A stretch of 64,000 nucleotides of DNA from positions 91,817-155,816 of the forward strand of contig JAUICG010000010.1 of NCBI GenBank assembly GCA_030427485.1, written 5' to 3'. A program made the translations under genes and the position numbers. The notes under the pieces were generated by a model, which was given only the letters and a program-made list of their open reading frames with translations, did no database searches and was not told the DNA's origin. The stretch comes from Gammaproteobacteria bacterium (GTDB lineage: Bacteria; Pseudomonadota; Gammaproteobacteria; Pseudomonadales; Halieaceae). Positions 37,506 through 49,232 of this stretch are shown one piece after another; positions within the stretch are counted from its first letter, which is position 1, and every line of letters begins with the position of its first letter.

Positions 37506-38011
37506 GGCTGTGAAAACTGTAACAGCGCCACTGCGTGGGCGGCGATACCTTCGCGACGGCCGGTAAACCCCAGCGTTTCCGTGGTGGTGGCCTTTACATT
37601 GACCTGCGCCGCACTGGCGCCAAGATCGGCCGCCAGATTGTTCCGCATAGCCGCAATGTGCGGGGCCATGCGCGGCGCCTGCGCCACCAGGGTGGCGTCC
37701 AGATTCCCCAGCACCCAGCCATCCCGCTGCGCGATCTGCATCACACGGCGCAGCAACTGGCGACTGTCGATCCCGGCGTTGGCGGGATCCGTATCGGGAA
37801 AATGTTGCCCGATATCACCCTGGCCGAGTGCGCCCAAAAGCGCATCACAGACCGCGTGAATCAGAACGTCGCCATCGGAGTGCGCCACCAGGCCGCGTTC
37901 GTGGGGTATCCGCACACCGCCTAACACCAGTGCATCGCCGGGGCCGAAACGGTGTACATCATAGCCGTGCCCAATCCGCATTAACGGCCGCGCGCCGGAA
38001 CTATCGATCAT
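37502..38011 (-). CDS. ispF: 2-C-methyl-D-erythritol 2,4-cyclodiphosphate synthase
   Basis: A 169-residue enzyme of the MEP isoprenoid pathway, converting CDP-ME 2-phosphate to the cyclodiphosphate. Zinc ligands are in [14 protein letters not shown] and the later His of [36 protein letters not shown] and [17 protein letters not shown] complete the fold. The ATG at 38011 overlaps the ispD stop by 4 bases and adds ten residues; starting at MRIGHGYDV (37981) would match many homologues. The longer start is preferred for the overlap. Confidence 0.96.
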   Translation of the reverse strand: MIDSSGARPLMRIGHGYDVHRFGPGDALVLGGVRIPHERGLVAHSDGDVLIHAVCDALLGALGQGDIGQHFPDTDPANAGIDSRQLLRRVMQIAQRDGWVLGNLDATLVAQAPRMAPHIAAMRNNLAADLGASAAQVNVKATTTETLGFTGRREGIAAHAVALLQFSQP

Positions 38012-38742
38012 AAGGACGCACCAGTGATGCGGGATTGCAAATACCAGGCAGCCAACGGCAGATCCTCCGGCCTCGTCACCTTGAGATTGCCCGCCGGGCC
38101 GACAATCAATTGCACCGGATAGCCAGCCAGTTCCATGGCCGACGCCTCATCGGTCACTGCGGCTCCCCGCGCCCTTGCCTGGTTCAGCGCCTGACGCAAT
38201 TCTTCAAGGCGGAACATTTGCGGCGTCTGTGCCCGCCACAGCGTCGTCCTGTCCAGCGTGCGTTCCACCAGCGCATCGGGAGACGCCTGTTTGACCGTGT
38301 CCACGATGGGTTCAGCCAGTATTCCACCGGTATCCCGGGCAGCTACCGCCTCGATAAGCTCGTCAATATCTGTGGTTTGCAGGCAGGGGCGCGCCGCGTC
38401 GTGCACCAGCACCCAGTCCCGCGGGGCTGCACGCTCGGCGACGGCATCCAGGCCGGCCAGCACGGACTCGCTGCGCAGTTCACCTCCGGGAACGGTCCAC
38501 ACCCGCGCATCCTGGAACACTGGCAGCTGCCGTGCCCTGTTATCCTTTGGATGCAGCGCCACCACAACTCCGGCAATGCGCCCGCAGTCCAGCAGCGCGC
38601 GCAAACTGTGTTCCAGCAATGTCGCGCCCGCTACCTGTAAATACTGCTTTGGCAGTTCAGCACCCATGCGGGCACCAATACCCGCGGCGGGCAGCACGGC
38701 CCAACATTGCGGTTCCCGTGTTCCTGGAACAGCGGCGCTCAC
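38008..38742 (-). CDS. ispD: 2-C-methyl-D-erythritol 4-phosphate cytidylyltransferase
   Basis: A 244-residue cytidylyltransferase making CDP-ME from MEP and CTP. The CTP-binding [38 protein letters not shown] and [19 protein letters not shown] match IspD. The GTG start shares GTGA with the stop of ftsB. ispD and ispF are separate proteins here, coupled by a 4-bp overlap. Confidence 0.96.
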   Translation of the reverse strand: MSAAVPGTREPQCWAVLPAAGIGARMGAELPKQYLQVAGATLLEHSLRALLDCGRIAGVVVALHPKDNRARQLPVFQDARVWTVPGGELRSESVLAGLDAVAERAAPRDWVLVHDAARPCLQTTDIDELIEAVAARDTGGILAEPIVDTVKQASPDALVERTLDRTTLWRAQTPQMFRLEELRQALNQARARGAAVTDEASAMELAGYPVQLIVGPAGNLKVTRPEDLPLAAWYLQSRITGASL

Positions 38743-39038
38743 TGCGGTTCTTCCGGCGTGGACTCGGGCGTATCGACGATCTGGTAGAATGTCTCGCCTT
38801 CGCGTACCAGGCCCAACTGCTCACGGGCGCGTTGCTCCACGCCTTTTTTGCCGGTCTGCAGTTCCAGGACCTCGCGCTCAAGCACTGCGTTGCGCGCCTG
38901 CAACTCGGCGTTGATACGCTGCTGCTCCTCGATCTGGCGTTCCAGGCGATGCTTTTCGGCGAAGCTGCCCTCGGCAAACCACAGGCGGTACTGCATAATC
39001 CCCAGCAGTATCAGCAGTGTCAGCAGCAACCAGCGCAA
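38739..39038 (-). CDS. ftsB: Cell division protein FtsB
   Basis: A 99-residue bitopic division protein that with FtsL and FtsQ links the divisome to septal wall synthesis. Residues 3-20 form the membrane helix (LLLTLLILLGIMQYRLWFAE), followed by a coiled coil (RLERQIEEQQRINAELQARN) and the conserved QLGLVREGETFYQIVD region. Position between eno and ispD is standard for gammaproteobacteria. It starts 12 bases after the eno stop. Confidence 0.95.
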   Translation of the reverse strand: MRWLLLTLLILLGIMQYRLWFAEGSFAEKHRLERQIEEQQRINAELQARNAVLEREVLELQTGKKGVEQRAREQLGLVREGETFYQIVDTPESTPEEPQ

Positions 39039-39050
39039 ATGATCAGCCCT

Positions 39051-42879
<3,829 letters not shown>

Positions 42880-42985
42880 TTACCGGATATACGGGCCCGG
42901 CATCCGGCATTCTCTGGGAGTTTTATCTACCGGTGCTGGCCCTGCACAAGATGGGCAGTCAGGCTACCAGAAAGGCCGTGTGACC

Positions 42986-44332
42986 TCAATCAGAACCGGC
43001 TCGCGCGGGCCGTTTCCAGCTCAATTGCCAGAGCGACCCACCCGCGGGCGCCTCGGCCCGCCAGCGGCTGGATTCACAGCGCGCAATATCTCCCACGGCG
43101 AGCGCTTCCTCACCCAGGTACGCCAGCGGCACACGACTCCTCCACCAGGGCGGTACTCCCCACTCCTGCATCAGGCTCTTGAGACTGCGATGCCCGGGAC
43201 GCCCGGGCAGGCGAAAGCACTCCCCGCCCTCGCGCCAGCGCACCGTCAGGCGTTCCCCGGGTGAGAGCCACAGGGCATCGGCCCGGCACTGCTGCAGACT
43301 CAATGTGCCCACGCCGTCCACAGTGCAGCTCTCGCCAGGCGCCAGCGAGATACTCCCACCCGGGGGGGGCGCAAAGGGCCCCGGCTCCAGGTAGATTGCC
43401 TCGCGATAGCGCCGCAGGGCATATTGCCCACAGTCCAGGCGCGGCTTGCCATCCGCGGGCGCGACGCGCAACTGGCGCAGGAATTCCAGCAGCGCGGCGC
43501 GATCGGGTGCCCGGACTCCCTGCACTGCCAGCCACGCGCGCAGGCGGGCCGCAGCGACTTCCTGCAACGGCTCCAGCAAGCGGGAAACGCGCAAACCCGG
43601 ATCGCCCATTCTGCTGTGCACGGTTTCCGGCAGTCCCGCCTCCGCGGTCACCACTTCAGAGGCAGTAGCCAGATGCCCAATGGCGCGGGCCACCAGTTGC
43701 CGGTAGGAGGGCCACCGCGCACCCAGCACCGGCAGTACCCGGGAACGCAGAAAATTGCGGTCTATCGCGGTATCCCGATTGGACGGGTCCTCGACAAAGG
43801 CCAGGCCGTGATGTCGGGCATAACTCTCCAGTTCAGCCCGGGGGAAATCCAGCAGCGGCCTGACCAGTGTACCCATTCCGAGGTCCCGCTGGCGCGGCAT
43901 GCCGGCAAGGCCGTCCACCCCGGCGCCGCGCAGTAGCCGCAGAAAGAATGTCTCTATCTGGTCATCGAGGTGATGGCCCATGAAGAGCACCGCACCGGCA
44001 GCAAGGCGCTCCTCGAACACCCGGTACCGTTCATCGCGCGCCGCCGCCTCCATACTGCCCCGGGGCTGCACCTGCACCGCACAGGTGATACAGGGCAGTT
44101 GCCAGGCGCGGCACTGCGCCTCGCAGTGCCGCTGCCAGGCGCCGGACGCGGGCTGCAAACCGTGATTGATGTGTATCGCGCCCAGCGCCGGCGCCTCCGG
44201 GTTGGCCGCGCGCCAGCAGTGCAGAAGGTGAAGCAGGACTGTCGAATCCAGGCCGCCACTATAGGCCACGTACCAGTGCGGAGCAGCGAGTAACGCGTTG
44301 AGCGGTTTGTCGAGATCGGTAAACTGGAGCAA
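42986..44332 (-). CDS. tilS: tRNA(Ile)-lysidine synthetase TilS
   Basis: A 448-residue PP-loop ATPase that attaches lysine to C34 of tRNA-Ile(CAU). The PP-loop is WYVAYSGGLDSTVLLHLL; GHHLDDQIETFFLRLLRGAG and PLLDFPRAELESYARHHGL are family motifs, and the C-terminal TilS domains (RFRLPGRPGHRSLKSLMQ-like) are present. Initiation is at TTG (44332), six bases after the accA stop, with no good alternative nearby. It is cotranscribed with accA. Confidence 0.95.
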   Translation of the reverse strand: MLQFTDLDKPLNALLAAPHWYVAYSGGLDSTVLLHLLHCWRAANPEAPALGAIHINHGLQPASGAWQRHCEAQCRAWQLPCITCAVQVQPRGSMEAAARDERYRVFEERLAAGAVLFMGHHLDDQIETFFLRLLRGAGVDGLAGMPRQRDLGMGTLVRPLLDFPRAELESYARHHGLAFVEDPSNRDTAIDRNFLRSRVLPVLGARWPSYRQLVARAIGHLATASEVVTAEAGLPETVHSRMGDPGLRVSRLLEPLQEVAAARLRAWLAVQGVRAPDRAALLEFLRQLRVAPADGKPRLDCGQYALRRYREAIYLEPGPFAPPPGGSISLAPGESCTVDGVGTLSLQQCRADALWLSPGERLTVRWREGGECFRLPGRPGHRSLKSLMQEWGVPPWWRSRVPLAYLGEEALAVGDIARCESSRWRAEAPAGGSLWQLSWKRPARAGSD

Positions 44333-44338
44333 CCCGGC

Positions 44339-45286
44339 CTAGTTCCCGTAGGACATAAGCCGCTGGTAGCGTTTGGACAACAGGTCCTCCAGGGGCAGAC
44401 CCTGCAAAAGCTCCAGCTTGGCGACAATGTGCTCCCGGATGCGCTCTGCCATGAGGCCCACATCGCGGTGCGCGCCGCCCAAAGGCTCGGGAATCGTGGC
44501 GTCCACGATACCGAGATCCTGCAGGTTCTTGGAGGTGACGCCCATGGCCTCGGCAGCCTCCGGCGCGTGCGCGGTGTCTTTCCAGATGATATTGGCGCAG
44601 CCTTCCGGCGAGATCACGAAATAGGTGGAGTACTGGAGCATGGCCAGATGGTCACCCACGCCGATACCCAGAGCGCCCCCGGAACTGCCCTCGCCAATCA
44701 CGATACAGATGATCGGCGTCGCCAGGCGAGACATCACCGCGAGGTTCTGGGCGATGGACTCGCTGATACCCCGCTCTTCGGAATCGATGCCCGGATAGGC
44801 GCCCGGTGTGTCGATCAGGGTAACCACGGGCATTTTGTAACGCTCCGCCATTTCCATCAGGCGCAGCGCCTTGCGGTAACCTTCGGGCTTGGGCATACCG
44901 AAATTGCGCATGACCTTTTCCTTGACCGCCCGCCCCTTCTCCTGCCCGATCACCATCACAGGGCGACCGTCGATGCGGGCGATACCGCCGACAATGGCCT
45001 TGTCGTCACCAAAACGCCGATCGCCGTGCAGTTCATCGAACTCGGTGAAAACGAGCGGGATATAGTCGAGCGAATAGGGGCGCTGGGGATGGCGCGCCAC
45101 TTTGACGATATCCCAGGCGCTCAGGTTGGAGTAGATTTTTTCGGTGAGTTTGGTGCTCTTGGCCCGCAGCGTCTCGATCTCTGAGCTGATGTTGATCTCG
45201 TTGTCAGAGCCGACCAGGCGCAACTCCTCGATTTTGACCTCCAACTCGGCGATGGGCTGTTCAAAATCAAGGTAATTGGGATTCAT
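44339..45286 (-). CDS. accA: Acetyl-CoA carboxylase carboxyltransferase subunit alpha
   Basis: A 315-residue subunit that with AccD transfers carboxyl from carboxybiotin to acetyl-CoA, the first step of fatty-acid synthesis. [20 protein letters not shown] at the N-terminus, [33 protein letters not shown] and [19 protein letters not shown] are diagnostic. The length is typical. It begins the accA-tilS unit, with a possible promoter at 45321-45350. Confidence 0.98.
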   Translation of the reverse strand: MNPNYLDFEQPIAELEVKIEELRLVGSDNEINISSEIETLRAKSTKLTEKIYSNLSAWDIVKVARHPQRPYSLDYIPLVFTEFDELHGDRRFGDDKAIVGGIARIDGRPVMVIGQEKGRAVKEKVMRNFGMPKPEGYRKALRLMEMAERYKMPVVTLIDTPGAYPGIDSEERGISESIAQNLAVMSRLATPIICIVIGEGSSGGALGIGVGDHLAMLQYSTYFVISPEGCANIIWKDTAHAPEAAEAMGVTSKNLQDLGIVDATIPEPLGGAHRDVGLMAERIREHIVAKLELLQGLPLEDLLSKRYQRLMSYGN

Positions 45287-45320
45287 GCGCGGCAGTTCTC
45301 GACGGGTTCAGGTGCCCCAC

Positions 45321-45350
45321 AGTGTACAAAATTAATCTGCCCCAGACCAA
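45321..45350 (-). promoter_or_regulatory. Candidate sigma-70 promoter for accA
   Basis: On the minus strand TTGGTC (45350-45345) and TACACT (45326-45321) are separated by 18 bases. The match to consensus is moderate (3/6 and 4/6). The position, 35 bases before the accA start, is reasonable. There is no experimental support. Confidence 0.3.
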
Positions 45351-45364
45351 TAGCCCGGGTGTGC

Positions 45365-45390
45365 GGCAGTGGACCAGTTTGAAATTTGGC
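45365..45390. repeat. Possible remnant of the 591-801 repeat end
   Basis: The segment ggcagtggaccagtttgaaa followed by tttggc matches the arm sequence agtagcggcctggtttgtaa followed by tttggc (reverse complement of the right arm of 591-801) at about 19 of 26 positions. It includes the 12-mer ttgaaatttggc also found in the left arm. It lies in the gap between the methyltransferase and accA genes. Confidence 0.35.
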
Positions 45391-45464
45391 CAGGCGCGCC
45401 CGGGAGGCGGCGTTGCTGGCGGGACAGGGCGTGACGACCCGGGCCCGCAACACTTTCAGGGACG

Positions 45465-46118
45465 TCATTCAGCCAGGTAGATTCTCACATCGCGAAATTC
45501 AGCTGACTCATCGAGGTCGGGTACCGTGGAGCCGGAGCGGCGCTCGATCTGGCGGTATGGGGGATGATGGAAATCCTTCACCCGGGAATCGGCGATGAGC
45601 ACCCGCCCGGCCCGTCTGGTAAACCGTTGCAACCAGGGGAAGTTCGCGCGGTCATACAGCACATCGGCCACAATTATCAGGTCGATCTGCCCCTCTATCG
45701 CCGCGAAGTCGGCAACGATCTGAACCGTCACACCGTTCAGGCGGGCATTGACACCGGCGGCGGCGCGAGCCAGGGGATCGATATCACAGGCGACTACCTC
45801 GGCGGCGCCGGCCAGCGCCGCCGCGACCGCGACCACACCGCTACCGCAACCGAAGTCCAGTACGCGCTTGCCCGCCACCCAGTGTGGATTGCGCAACAGG
45901 AATTGTGCCAGTACCTGGCCCGAGGCCCAGCAAAATACCCAGTACAGGGGGTTGTCCATCACGCGCTGCACGGCCTGCGGTTCGAGGCTGTGCTGCGGAT
46001 AATCGGCGTTCAACAGCAGCAGTCGTATAGCCGGGCACTCCGGCAAACGCGTTTCCTCGAGCCGCGCGCAGGGAATGATTCCCTGCAGGTGTTCCTGTAA
46101 GCTGTGCGCCTCGATCAT
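45465..46118 (-). CDS. Class I SAM-dependent methyltransferase, ETFB-lysine/PrmA-like
   Basis: A 217-residue methyltransferase. SAM motif I is RVLDFGCGSGVVAVAAALAG, motif II VVACDIDPLARAAAGVN, and ADVLYDRANF carries the DxxY pattern of family-16 protein methyltransferases such as ETFB lysine methyltransferase. The LYWVFCWASGQVLAQFLL segment before motif I also fits that group. The methylated protein is unknown. It lies about 180 bases before accA on the same strand, likely with its own transcript. Confidence 0.82.
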   Translation of the reverse strand: MIEAHSLQEHLQGIIPCARLEETRLPECPAIRLLLLNADYPQHSLEPQAVQRVMDNPLYWVFCWASGQVLAQFLLRNPHWVAGKRVLDFGCGSGVVAVAAALAGAAEVVACDIDPLARAAAGVNARLNGVTVQIVADFAAIEGQIDLIIVADVLYDRANFPWLQRFTRRAGRVLIADSRVKDFHHPPYRQIERRSGSTVPDLDESAEFRDVRIYLAE

Positions 46119-46208
46119 CGGGCGGGCTTCCCCTTTTCAGCGAGACCGCAGTATATACGCCCCGGGGGTGAAAAAGCCCCCCGTTAACCAGAGAACATAG
46201 CACCGGCA

Positions 46209-46871
46209 ATGCAAGAACCACCGCCCTACCTCGTCCCGCACAGCGCCGAAGACATTGTCATTTTGTATGAGGACAGCGACCTGCTGCTGGTGCGCAAACC
46301 GACGCTGTTACTCAGCATTCCAGGGCGCCACCCGCTCAACAGGGACTGCCTGATCACTCGCCTGCAACAGCGCTATCCCTCCGCGAGTATCGTACACCGG
46401 CTGGACCTGGATACTTCGGGCATCATGGCAGTTCCCCTGAACAAACCCACCCATGCGCATATCAGTCGCCAGTTCCAGCAGCGCGAAGTACGCAAGACCT
46501 ACCACGCTATAGTCTACGGCCGGGTGGAGCCCGACGAGGGCGAGGTAGATCTCCCAATCACCTGCGACTGGGAACGCCGCCCGCTGCAGAAGATCTGCCA
46601 TGAGCGGGGCCGCCCGGCCCTCACCCGATTCGAAGTACTGGCGCGCGATGAAGACCGCAGCCGCCTGTTGCTGAAGCCGGTCACCGGGCGCTCACACCAA
46701 CTGCGTATCCACATGCGGGAATTGGGCCACCCCATCCTCGGCTGCGATATGTACGCGCATGACGCGGCGCTGGCGATGGCCGATCGACTGATGCTGCACG
46801 CGTCAACCCTGGAATTCACCCACCCCGCCACCGGGCAGTGGTTGCGCGGCGAGTGCCCGCCGGACTTCTAG
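46209..46871 (+). CDS. RluA-family RNA pseudouridine synthase
   Basis: A 220-residue pseudouridine synthase. The catalytic Asp is in HRLDLDTSGIMAVPLNK; RQFQQREVRKTYHAIVYGRV and the RNA-binding GRSHQLRIHMRELGHPILGC are standard RluA motifs. There is no S4 domain, and the short length resembles RluA, which modifies 23S rRNA U746 and tRNA U32. Which site this one modifies is not certain. Its stop codon shares a CTAG with the convergent sulfurtransferase gene. Confidence 0.9.
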   Translation: MQEPPPYLVPHSAEDIVILYEDSDLLLVRKPTLLLSIPGRHPLNRDCLITRLQQRYPSASIVHRLDLDTSGIMAVPLNKPTHAHISRQFQQREVRKTYHAIVYGRVEPDEGEVDLPITCDWERRPLQKICHERGRPALTRFEVLARDEDRSRLLLKPVTGRSHQLRIHMRELGHPILGCDMYAHDAALAMADRLMLHASTLEFTHPATGQWLRGECPPDF

Positions 46872-47668
46872 CAATGGCTACACCAGTCGCTCCAACTCCC
46901 GGCGTACAGTGTCGCGTCCTCATGTCCCAGCAAGGCCAGTGAAAACAGATTTACGCAGGCTGTAACGCCCGAACCGCAGTAGACCACCAGGTGACCGCTA
47001 TCCAGTGCCTCGCCCCAGTGCGATTGCAGTCCGGGGCCATCCAGCACAGTACCGTCCGCAGCCGTCACACCCTGCCAGGGCCGGTTGATGGCACCCGGAA
47101 TATGTCCCGCAACCGGGTCGATCGGCTCCTCCAGCCCCTGGTAGCGGCGCGGCTCGCGCGAATCGACCAGCACCGCACCGCCCGCCTGCAACGCTTTCAC
47201 GCCCTCGATACCGCAATACCCCGCGTAGTCACCGACCGGCATTGGCTGACAGGGTCGGGCCGGGGGCACCTCGACCGCGGGATGACCGCCGGCATGGAGG
47301 AAGCCCTGGTAGCCGCCGTTGAGCAGGCGGGGCGCGCGATAACCGAGCGCGCGCATCAGCCACCACAGGCGCGCGGCGGACGCCAGGCGCGAATCGTCAT
47401 AGGCGACCACATCACTGTCGGGGCCAACGCCAAAACCCGCCAGGGTGTCGGCAAATACGCCGGGATCGGGCAGCGGGTGGCGCCCGCCGTGCTTGCGCAC
47501 AGGGCCCGACAGATCCCGATCCAGGTCGAGGAAATACGCACCGGGGATATGCCCCGATTCGTAGCATCGCCGTCCGGCCAGCGGATCTGTGAGCGAAAAC
47601 CGGCAGTCGAACACCAGCAGGTCACCTCCGGACACCAACTCGTCGGGTTCAATCAGCATCGACGCCAT
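46868..47668 (-). CDS. Sulfurtransferase, SseA/TST-type double rhodanese
   Basis: A 266-residue protein with two rhodanese domains. The N-terminal inactive one (VFDCRFSLTDPLAGRRCYES, ARLWWLMRALGY) precedes the active one, whose Cys231 is in VVYCGSGVTACVNLFSLAL. The CGSGVTA loop is the mercaptopyruvate sulfurtransferase type. It would move sulfane sulfur to thiols or cyanide. The frame runs upstream to 47959, but the ATG at 47668 has GGAG 7 bases before it and gives the family N-terminus. Its 5' end neighbours the divergent DUF2244 gene. Confidence 0.9.
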   Translation of the reverse strand: MASMLIEPDELVSGGDLLVFDCRFSLTDPLAGRRCYESGHIPGAYFLDLDRDLSGPVRKHGGRHPLPDPGVFADTLAGFGVGPDSDVVAYDDSRLASAARLWWLMRALGYRAPRLLNGGYQGFLHAGGHPAVEVPPARPCQPMPVGDYAGYCGIEGVKALQAGGAVLVDSREPRRYQGLEEPIDPVAGHIPGAINRPWQGVTAADGTVLDGPGLQSHWGEALDSGHLVVYCGSGVTACVNLFSLALLGHEDATLYAGSWSDWCSHC

Positions 47669-47765
47669 TCGCACACTCCGTCTTTCGGACAAACTTTCAG
47701 CAAAGAGTAGGCGAGTCAGGCAAAATTCACTAGACTCAGGTGACATACGCAGAGGGACGCTCACC

Positions 47766-48269
47766 TTGGTCAGTAGTACCCGCACTTCGACACGCCTGAT
47801 GATCATCGCCAGGCCGAACCGGTCGGCAGACTGGGACGCCAATGTCACGGTGTTGCTGGCCCTTGCAATCCCGATGCTCGGCATCGCCATTTTTTTCGCA
47901 CTTCTCGGTGCCTGGCTGATCCTGCCGTTCGCCGGCCTGGAACTGCTCGCGCTGGGCATCGCGCTATACCGGGTGAATCACCAGTTACAGTACCGCCATA
48001 TCATCACGGTAAGCGACGACAGCGTCTGCGTTGACAAGGGCTATTCCTCGCCACAGGAACACTGGCAGTTGAACAGGCGTGACTCGGGACTGACCATCAC
48101 CGCGCGACAACACCCCTGGGATGCGCCACAGCTGTGTGTGCACGACCGCGATGTGTACATCACACTGGGGGAATTCCTCAACCGGGAGGACAGCATGAAG
48201 CTGCTGGGCCTGCTGCAGCGGGAAATTCGCGTGCGAGCGCAAAGCGCGGACGCGCTGCGCGAGTTCTAG
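47766..48269 (+). CDS. DUF2244 domain-containing membrane protein
   Basis: A 167-residue protein with two transmembrane helices forming a hairpin (about residues 29-49 and 54-72), matching the DUF2244 pattern: IIARPNRSADWDANVTVLLA at the start, PFAGLELLALGIALYRV and a C-terminal beta-rich part. DUF2244 proteins are often near cytochrome c oxidase genes, but not here. A TTG at 47766 preceded by AGAGGGA (8-base gap) is the likely start; the ATG at 47799 would shorten it. Its end forms a palindrome with the enoyl-CoA hydratase end. Function unknown. Confidence 0.82.
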   Translation: MVSSTRTSTRLMIIARPNRSADWDANVTVLLALAIPMLGIAIFFALLGAWLILPFAGLELLALGIALYRVNHQLQYRHIITVSDDSVCVDKGYSSPQEHWQLNRRDSGLTITARQHPWDAPQLCVHDRDVYITLGEFLNREDSMKLLGLLQREIRVRAQSADALREF

Positions 48270-49042
48270 AACTCCTCAAAACTGCCGTGACGGCCCTTGC
48301 CGGAGGCGAACCGCGTGGCGCCTTCCACGGTCTCGAGCGACTCAACAACTGTCAGTCCCCGCTCAAACTCGTTGCGCAATGCATCGGGAAGGGACATACC
48401 CCATTGCTCGTAAGCGCTGAGACGGTCGGAGCGCAGGCACTCCTGGGGAAACCGGCTCAACTGCCGCGCCAGCTCCAGCGCCCCGGATAGCGCCTCGCCA
48501 TCCGCCACCACGCGATTGGCCAGCCCGATCTGCAGTGCCTCCTGCGCATCCACACCGCGCCCGGTGAGAATCATGTCCAGTGCGCGGCTGTGTCCGATCA
48601 GTCGCGGTAAGCGCACAGTGCCGCCATCGATCAGCGGCACGCCCCAGCGACGGCAGTACACCCCCATTACGGCGCTGCGTTCGACCACGCGTATGTCACA
48701 CCACAGCGCCAGTTCCAGCCCACCGGCAACCGCGTGCCCGGCGACGGCGGCGATGACCGGCTTGCCGAGCAGCGCGCGCGACGGCCCCATCGGGCCATCG
48801 CCGTCCGCTTGCAATGCGTTAGCTCCCGAGCCGCTGGCAATGGCCTTCAGGTCGGCGCCTGCGCAAAAATGGCCGTAATCACCGTACAGTACGGCGATAT
48901 CCGAATCAGGATTGGCATCGAACTCGGCAAAAGCCTGCGCCAGTGCGCGCGCTGTCTCACCGTCAACGGCATTGCGCACCTCCGGACGCCTGATACTGAC
49001 TATCGTAATTCGCTCCGCGACTTCTACAGCAACCTTGTCCAT
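48266..49042 (-). CDS. Enoyl-CoA hydratase/isomerase (crotonase) family protein
   Basis: A 258-residue crotonase-fold protein. The oxyanion-hole segments GHFCAGADLKAIASG and AAVAGHAVAGGLELALWCDI are present, with RRWGVPLIDGGTVRLPRLIG following. A hydratase glutamate is not certain (the position after GVYCRRWGVPLIDGGT has Asp), so activity could be hydratase, isomerase or hydrolase. Its last two codons and stop are the reverse complement of those of the convergent DUF2244 gene. Confidence 0.88.
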   Translation of the reverse strand: MDKVAVEVAERITIVSIRRPEVRNAVDGETARALAQAFAEFDANPDSDIAVLYGDYGHFCAGADLKAIASGSGANALQADGDGPMGPSRALLGKPVIAAVAGHAVAGGLELALWCDIRVVERSAVMGVYCRRWGVPLIDGGTVRLPRLIGHSRALDMILTGRGVDAQEALQIGLANRVVADGEALSGALELARQLSRFPQECLRSDRLSAYEQWGMSLPDALRNEFERGLTVVESLETVEGATRFASGKGRHGSFEEF

Positions 49043-49232
49043 ACTCCCTCCGCCATTGTTGCGCTAATCGATTCACCAAGCATACTGTGTCCTGCGCCCT
49101 CCGTGGCACTTTATTGCACAAGCGTGTAAACGCCGGCGAGAGGGCGGCCATCCAGCAGCCCCCGCCGTGATACTGGACTGTCCAATCGTCGACGCCTATC
49201 ATCTTCACACGCATAAAAACGAGAACTCCCCA

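Noticed and set aside
42880..42905. ccggat...atccgg dyad upstream of pyrG as a terminator or riboswitch
   Set aside because: Short stem with no T-run; no recognised riboswitch class; left unannotated.
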